Part shown: in pieces, positions 60,041 through 64,000 of the stretch
Position numbering within the stretch: the stretch's first letter is position 1
How the letters are laid out: each line of letters begins with the position of its first letter
Assembly (NCBI GenBank): GCA_011009095.1
Contig: VTPC01008544.1
Coordinates: forward strand, 1-64,000
Reading direction: 5' to 3'
Length of the DNA: 64,000 bases
DNA from: Ignelater luminosus
Lineage: Eukaryota > Arthropoda > Insecta > Coleoptera > Elateridae
Notes under the pieces: model-generated
Told to the model about the DNA's origin: nothing
Database searches by the model: none
What the model saw: only the letters and a program-made list of their open reading frames with translations
Made by a program: the position numbers and the translations under genes

Positions 60041-62796
60041 TTAGACTATGAGCGTGCAGAATGCGGTTACTCTTGCATAAGTCGTGCATATATACCCGAG
60101 CTATACCGACATTCTTATGAAGGATTATATGCTTTTACAATGTAAATAGGTAGGTGGTTAAGCCAATTCTTTAAAATGATGAAATCTAACAAAGGTTATA
60201 CGTTGCCATAAAAAGTTGGAAAAGAGAGATCATGGTAGACAATACGTCAATTAAACCAAAAGCTTGACAAAGCGTGTGTTGTTAGTGTGTTTTACTGGGT
60301 CACCATTAGGTCGTTTTCCATTGATTAGAAAGTTGCCGCGGATCATTACCTTGTGTGGTTGATATTTAGCTTTTCTTTCCTGAAGTAGGTGCATGCATAG
60401 TCTGTCAATGATCTTATATTTGGAAGTACCTGTGACACTCCTTGAAGTTGCCTGAATTTGTTTATTAAGATTATTTAGCATCACTACAAGTAGCCAAAGC
60501 TGTAACAGTAACAAAATTAACATGTGGTATAGTTTTCAACCGCATTGGCTCCATGATCACCTTCAGTTATGTCATACGTTATGTACAAAGGAAAGATTTC
60601 TTTAGCTGTACTAGAGTTCTCGGGTTGGACAAAAATCTAAACGTGCCTTATATAGATGTTACTCGTACTAGAGAAGTTTTTTATCATCTTTCTTGAGAAT
60701 AATTTTAAAATAGTCTTAATTTAAGTGCTCATTTAATCGGTGGGATTCTGTTAGATCAACCTGATTTTATTATTTCAATTCTAAAAGAACTTCATTGTGT
60801 TTTTAGTTGAAGAGGAAATTTTTAAAATGTGGGGTTCAAACTTTGAAGTGTTGTTAAGAATGTCATACTTACACCTTCATATATGTCGAATATAAATGCC
60901 TAGATTTTTGAAATTTATGCTAGATCCAAGCAATTCTATATTTGTAACTATTCAAAATGTAATAGATGTATATCATGTTCTCAAAGTTGTCGATACTGTC
61001 ACCTTGGACGGTATTTTGAATTGTTAGTGCTGCTTTGAATTTTCGATAGCAACGATGTTTTCTTACCTTATGCATATTTTCATGACAAATAAAATGAGTT
61101 AAATTTCTTTTCATCTTATTAGTTTATGAGATGTGTATTAAGCGTGAGTTGTTTTAGAGTTAACGGTATATGTTTGTCGATTTAGATTTATAATAAATTT
61201 TATTGTTAGTTAAATGCCCTATAAATTTTGTCAAAAAACTAGTAAACAATTAAAGATCAATATATTGTTTTGTCTACTTTAATCAATCATATTTTGTTGC
61301 GACCTTGTCTTTATGAGTATATTTTTCAATGAAGCGACCCATATCTTGTCCTTCTATTTTATATGTATGTTGCGACAACTTTTATAAATAAAAGTTATTG
61401 GTATCCTTGACAAAAAAGCTTTTATGGAAGTTAAATTTACATAAATGTTATATCAAAAACTTTACATTGCAGATTGTTACGCAACTTATATTAAGTTCAT
61501 ACATTATACTTAAACTATAATATGTAAATATTAACTCGTATAGGAAAAGTTTTTCAAAAAGTTTTATTTTTATACCTTGTAATAAACTATTTTTCGATGA
61601 AAAACGTTTCATATTCAGAAGTTTCAAGAGTCGTTTGAAAAAATATTGCTGTGCCTACTAAATTTCGAATGGGCAATTAAACTAAGGGATCCATATTGCG
61701 AGCATCCGAACATTTCCCTGGACACTGCGTTCGTGACAGTTTTTTTGTCTCAAAGCAATTTGTACCGTATATACGTATTACCGTCATAATCCACTCTTCC
61801 TGTGTGTATGTAGATAATTAATAAAATTTATATAAAAATACTGAATCATTTCACATATTTACAGAAACATTCGAACGTTGTATCTAAATTTCAATTCAGT
61901 TCGATCAAGTACGTAAGTACTTTTAATGGGTACTGTGTTCCTATTTATTTAAATAATTATTACAAATTCATTTTTTTACTAATATAAGAAATTAAAACTA
62001 ATTCTTAAGAATTGTGGAATTTATTGCTACCTACATATATTAAGAAGTTTTTATGCAATAACCTAACTAGTATTATGCTGACATGCACATAATCGCATTT
62101 CAACTCATTGCCTTAGGTTTGGAGCACAATATGATGTTAAAGTTTGCAACAATAACAGACTCGAGATGCGCTTTTCGAGCATATTACTCCTTTGCAATTA
62201 TAAAGTTTCATTAAAGGAATGCAGGCAGGCACTATCTTGTAATGAATGCACTAGACATAGTTTTATAACTTGAATGCTACTACCATAAACAATCTTAAAC
62301 AACGATTCTCAAACAGTAAATTAAGTTTATTTATACCCAGAAAAAGTAAATTTATATTTAGAAGCATATTACGGTAGTAGTGTAATGCCTATCGGAAAGC
62401 TTCAGAGAACACCCTGTATAATCGAAAGTGGTTCTAAAGCACACAAGAGATATTTATCTGCATTTTTTATCTTTTTGATATTTTGATAAATAACGACGAT
62501 GCAGTCGAAAGTTAACGTGTCTGCACGCACCTATGAAGACCAATAATTCCGTAATTAAGACGAATTAAGCAAAGATTTACCTTTAAAAAAATACTACTGC
62601 TAGTTTTTACCAGGAATCCAGTCTATCATCTTTTAGGTAGCATTCCCCAATACCGTCTACAGTTTGTCAAAAATGAACAGGTGTTCGGAATATTTGATAT
62701 TGATATAAATTCATGAGTGGGTAATATGAATATTTTTATGTACAACTGTGAGATATATCTTATAAATTACACTCACTGGGGTAACGTAATGTTTGA
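60041..62796. other. AT-rich DNA without a recognised gene
   Basis: A 90-codon minus-strand frame at 60251-60523 in a slightly GC-richer patch has no known motif. One CACCCTGTATA core lies at 62410-62420. Nothing else recognised. Confidence 0.45.
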
Positions 62797-62880
62797 GATT
62801 ACCGCACGCGTGTGATAACATTTAGATTACCGCACGCGTGTGATAACGTTTAGATTACCGCACGCGTGCGATAATATTTT
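62797..62880. repeat. Three-unit 28-bp tandem repeat with an ACGCGT core
   Basis: Units GATTACCGCACGCGTGTGAT start at 62797, 62825 and 62853, exactly 28 bp apart, with only a few base changes between units. Each unit holds the self-complementary GCACGCGTG-type core and a quasi-palindrome TTACCGCACGCGTGTGATAA. It is a CpG-rich array in very AT-rich DNA. Confidence 0.85.
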
Positions 62881-64000
62881 CAAATAAAAAAACTGTTTAC
62901 ACTGTTGCTAAGTACGTTGCTATCATTTTGAACAATGAGATTCAGCTGCTACTTTAAATTAATATTCACAAAATCTTGATCGAAAGTAGTTAGTCCATAA
63001 GCAGCAAAAGTGGTTCCATTTCTAAAAAATTCGACGGTTGTACATAAAATTTTGTACATAATTCGTGGGATACACTATTTCAATGAGTCGCTAAACACAA
63101 ATAACTTTTCTTTGTTCTTTGTCTTAATGATGCCCAGAGTTTATTATTATTTATCATTATAATTTCGGTTCGGTTCGATTGCAATACCCCTATGGGTATG
63201 ATTTTAGTAACGTCTTTTCTGTTTCAAAGGCAGACCTTACATTAATTCATAGCTAGTGAGATCTTGATCACTACTTAGTTTTTTGCACATGGACCGCACT
63301 TCAATAACTATCAATTCGCTTCTTATTTGGTAAGCAAAACTTCTAACGACACGACTTATCGATTTTGGCTTATTACGTCGTTCAATAGAATAGGATGCAG
63401 TAAGCTGTTTAAAGCAGAAATTAGAGATCTATAGCTTTTGGTTTCTATTTTGGCAATTTATGTAGTAATAAATGTTGTATTTCTACAGCATGAAGCTTTT
63501 CAGTTGACGTTTCTAATCTACTGGTCGCTAGCATTCAGCTTTGTACAATCAATTTAGCGTATGTAGTGGTACATTAGTGGGGAAGCATTAACCTGTACGC
63601 TGGTGCAGCCCCCATTTATGTGTTACGCTTGCATTTACAAAAATCTGATGTACCTGTTATGTAGAGGATTAGTTAATGCACACAGTACTAAAGTGAGAAA
63701 ACTCCTGAAAAAATATTCTGTATAGGATTAACACTAAGATAATTGCTTAACCTGAACTAAAGCTATATTGACATAAACATAATAGCAAGAATAGTATTCA
63801 TAGAAATACAACGATTAAAACGCACTTAGGCTTTTATGATTTGCTTATTTGGAACTAAAGAGTTGCTTTCTGTTCTTTTTGTCTTTGAACTATTTTTGAA
63901 AATATTTCATAGATTATCACATTTTTAATATATTAATTATTTTAAATAGGCGAACTCATGTTCTGTTGGCCTTTTCTCTTTTAAAATTCCAAATTAGAAG
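62881..64000. other. AT-rich DNA to the window end
   Basis: No gene or repeat recognised. Confidence 0.5.

Noticed and set aside
60251-60523. 90-codon minus-strand ORF as a gene
   Set aside because: No motif, no neighbouring exon signals, and composition close to background.
62797-62880. CRISPR-like array
   Set aside because: Contiguous tandem units without spacers in a eukaryotic sequence.

Overview
The window looks like intergenic or intronic DNA from an arthropod, most likely an insect. It is strongly AT-rich, has no dense coding, no operon-like gene spacing and no rRNA or tRNA gene that I can support. It is filled with decayed DNA transposons of families typical of insect genomes: mariner, Tc1-like, two hAT copies, and several long-TIR elements that encode multi-copy arthropod proteins. 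I cannot identify the order or species, and I recognise no intact host gene.

Layout. 0.5-7.4 kb: two copies of one Cys-rich transposon-encoded protein family (565-1040 plus; 5172-7345 minus, with about 100-bp TIRs), a perfect-arm palindrome at 2362-2454 and a decayed Tc1-like gene at 2540-3175. 7.6-7.9 kb: a canonical TATA box ahead of a 47-codon ORF. 9.3-13.1 kb: a complete hAT element with 8-bp TSDs and a complete Tc1-like element with TA flanks, both dead. 14.6-17.8 kb: two possible host exons, a possible solo LTR and a 234-bp foldback. 19.1-21.2 kb: a long-TIR element encoding a protein with the motif SGCDTTS. 22.8-25.3 kb: a TIR pair capped by palindromes around a 40-bp minisatellite. 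26.0 kb: a 108-bp hAT MITE. 26.4-29.5 kb: GC-richer unassigned blocks and a 30-bp tandem repeat.

32.6-38.1 kb: three protein-coding relics in a row: a minus-strand family with a GGKNKNT motif, a 3'-truncated hAT, and a Mutator-like transposase joined to a YqaJ exonuclease domain. 38-49 kb is mostly empty, with a TAC microsatellite and a CpG-rich patch. 49.2-57.7 kb: two diverged copies of an unclassified repeat, each with a three-unit CACCCTGTATA array, flank a nearly intact mariner that carries one in-frame stop. 58.2-60.0 kb: a foldback element with two 606-bp arms made of 141-bp subrepeats around a 43-codon Cys-containing ORF. 62.8 kb: a three-unit 28-bp repeat with an ACGCGT core.

The genes do not form a pathway. 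What links them is transposition and decay: nearly every recognisable protein is a transposase or a transposon-carried protein, and all but the mariner (one stop) are broken many times. The best leads for something undescribed are the foldback element at 58.2 kb, the SGCDTTS element at 19.1 kb, the two-copy Cys-rich element at 5.2 kb and the palindrome-capped TIR pair at 22.8/25.3 kb. All identity statements are by eye.
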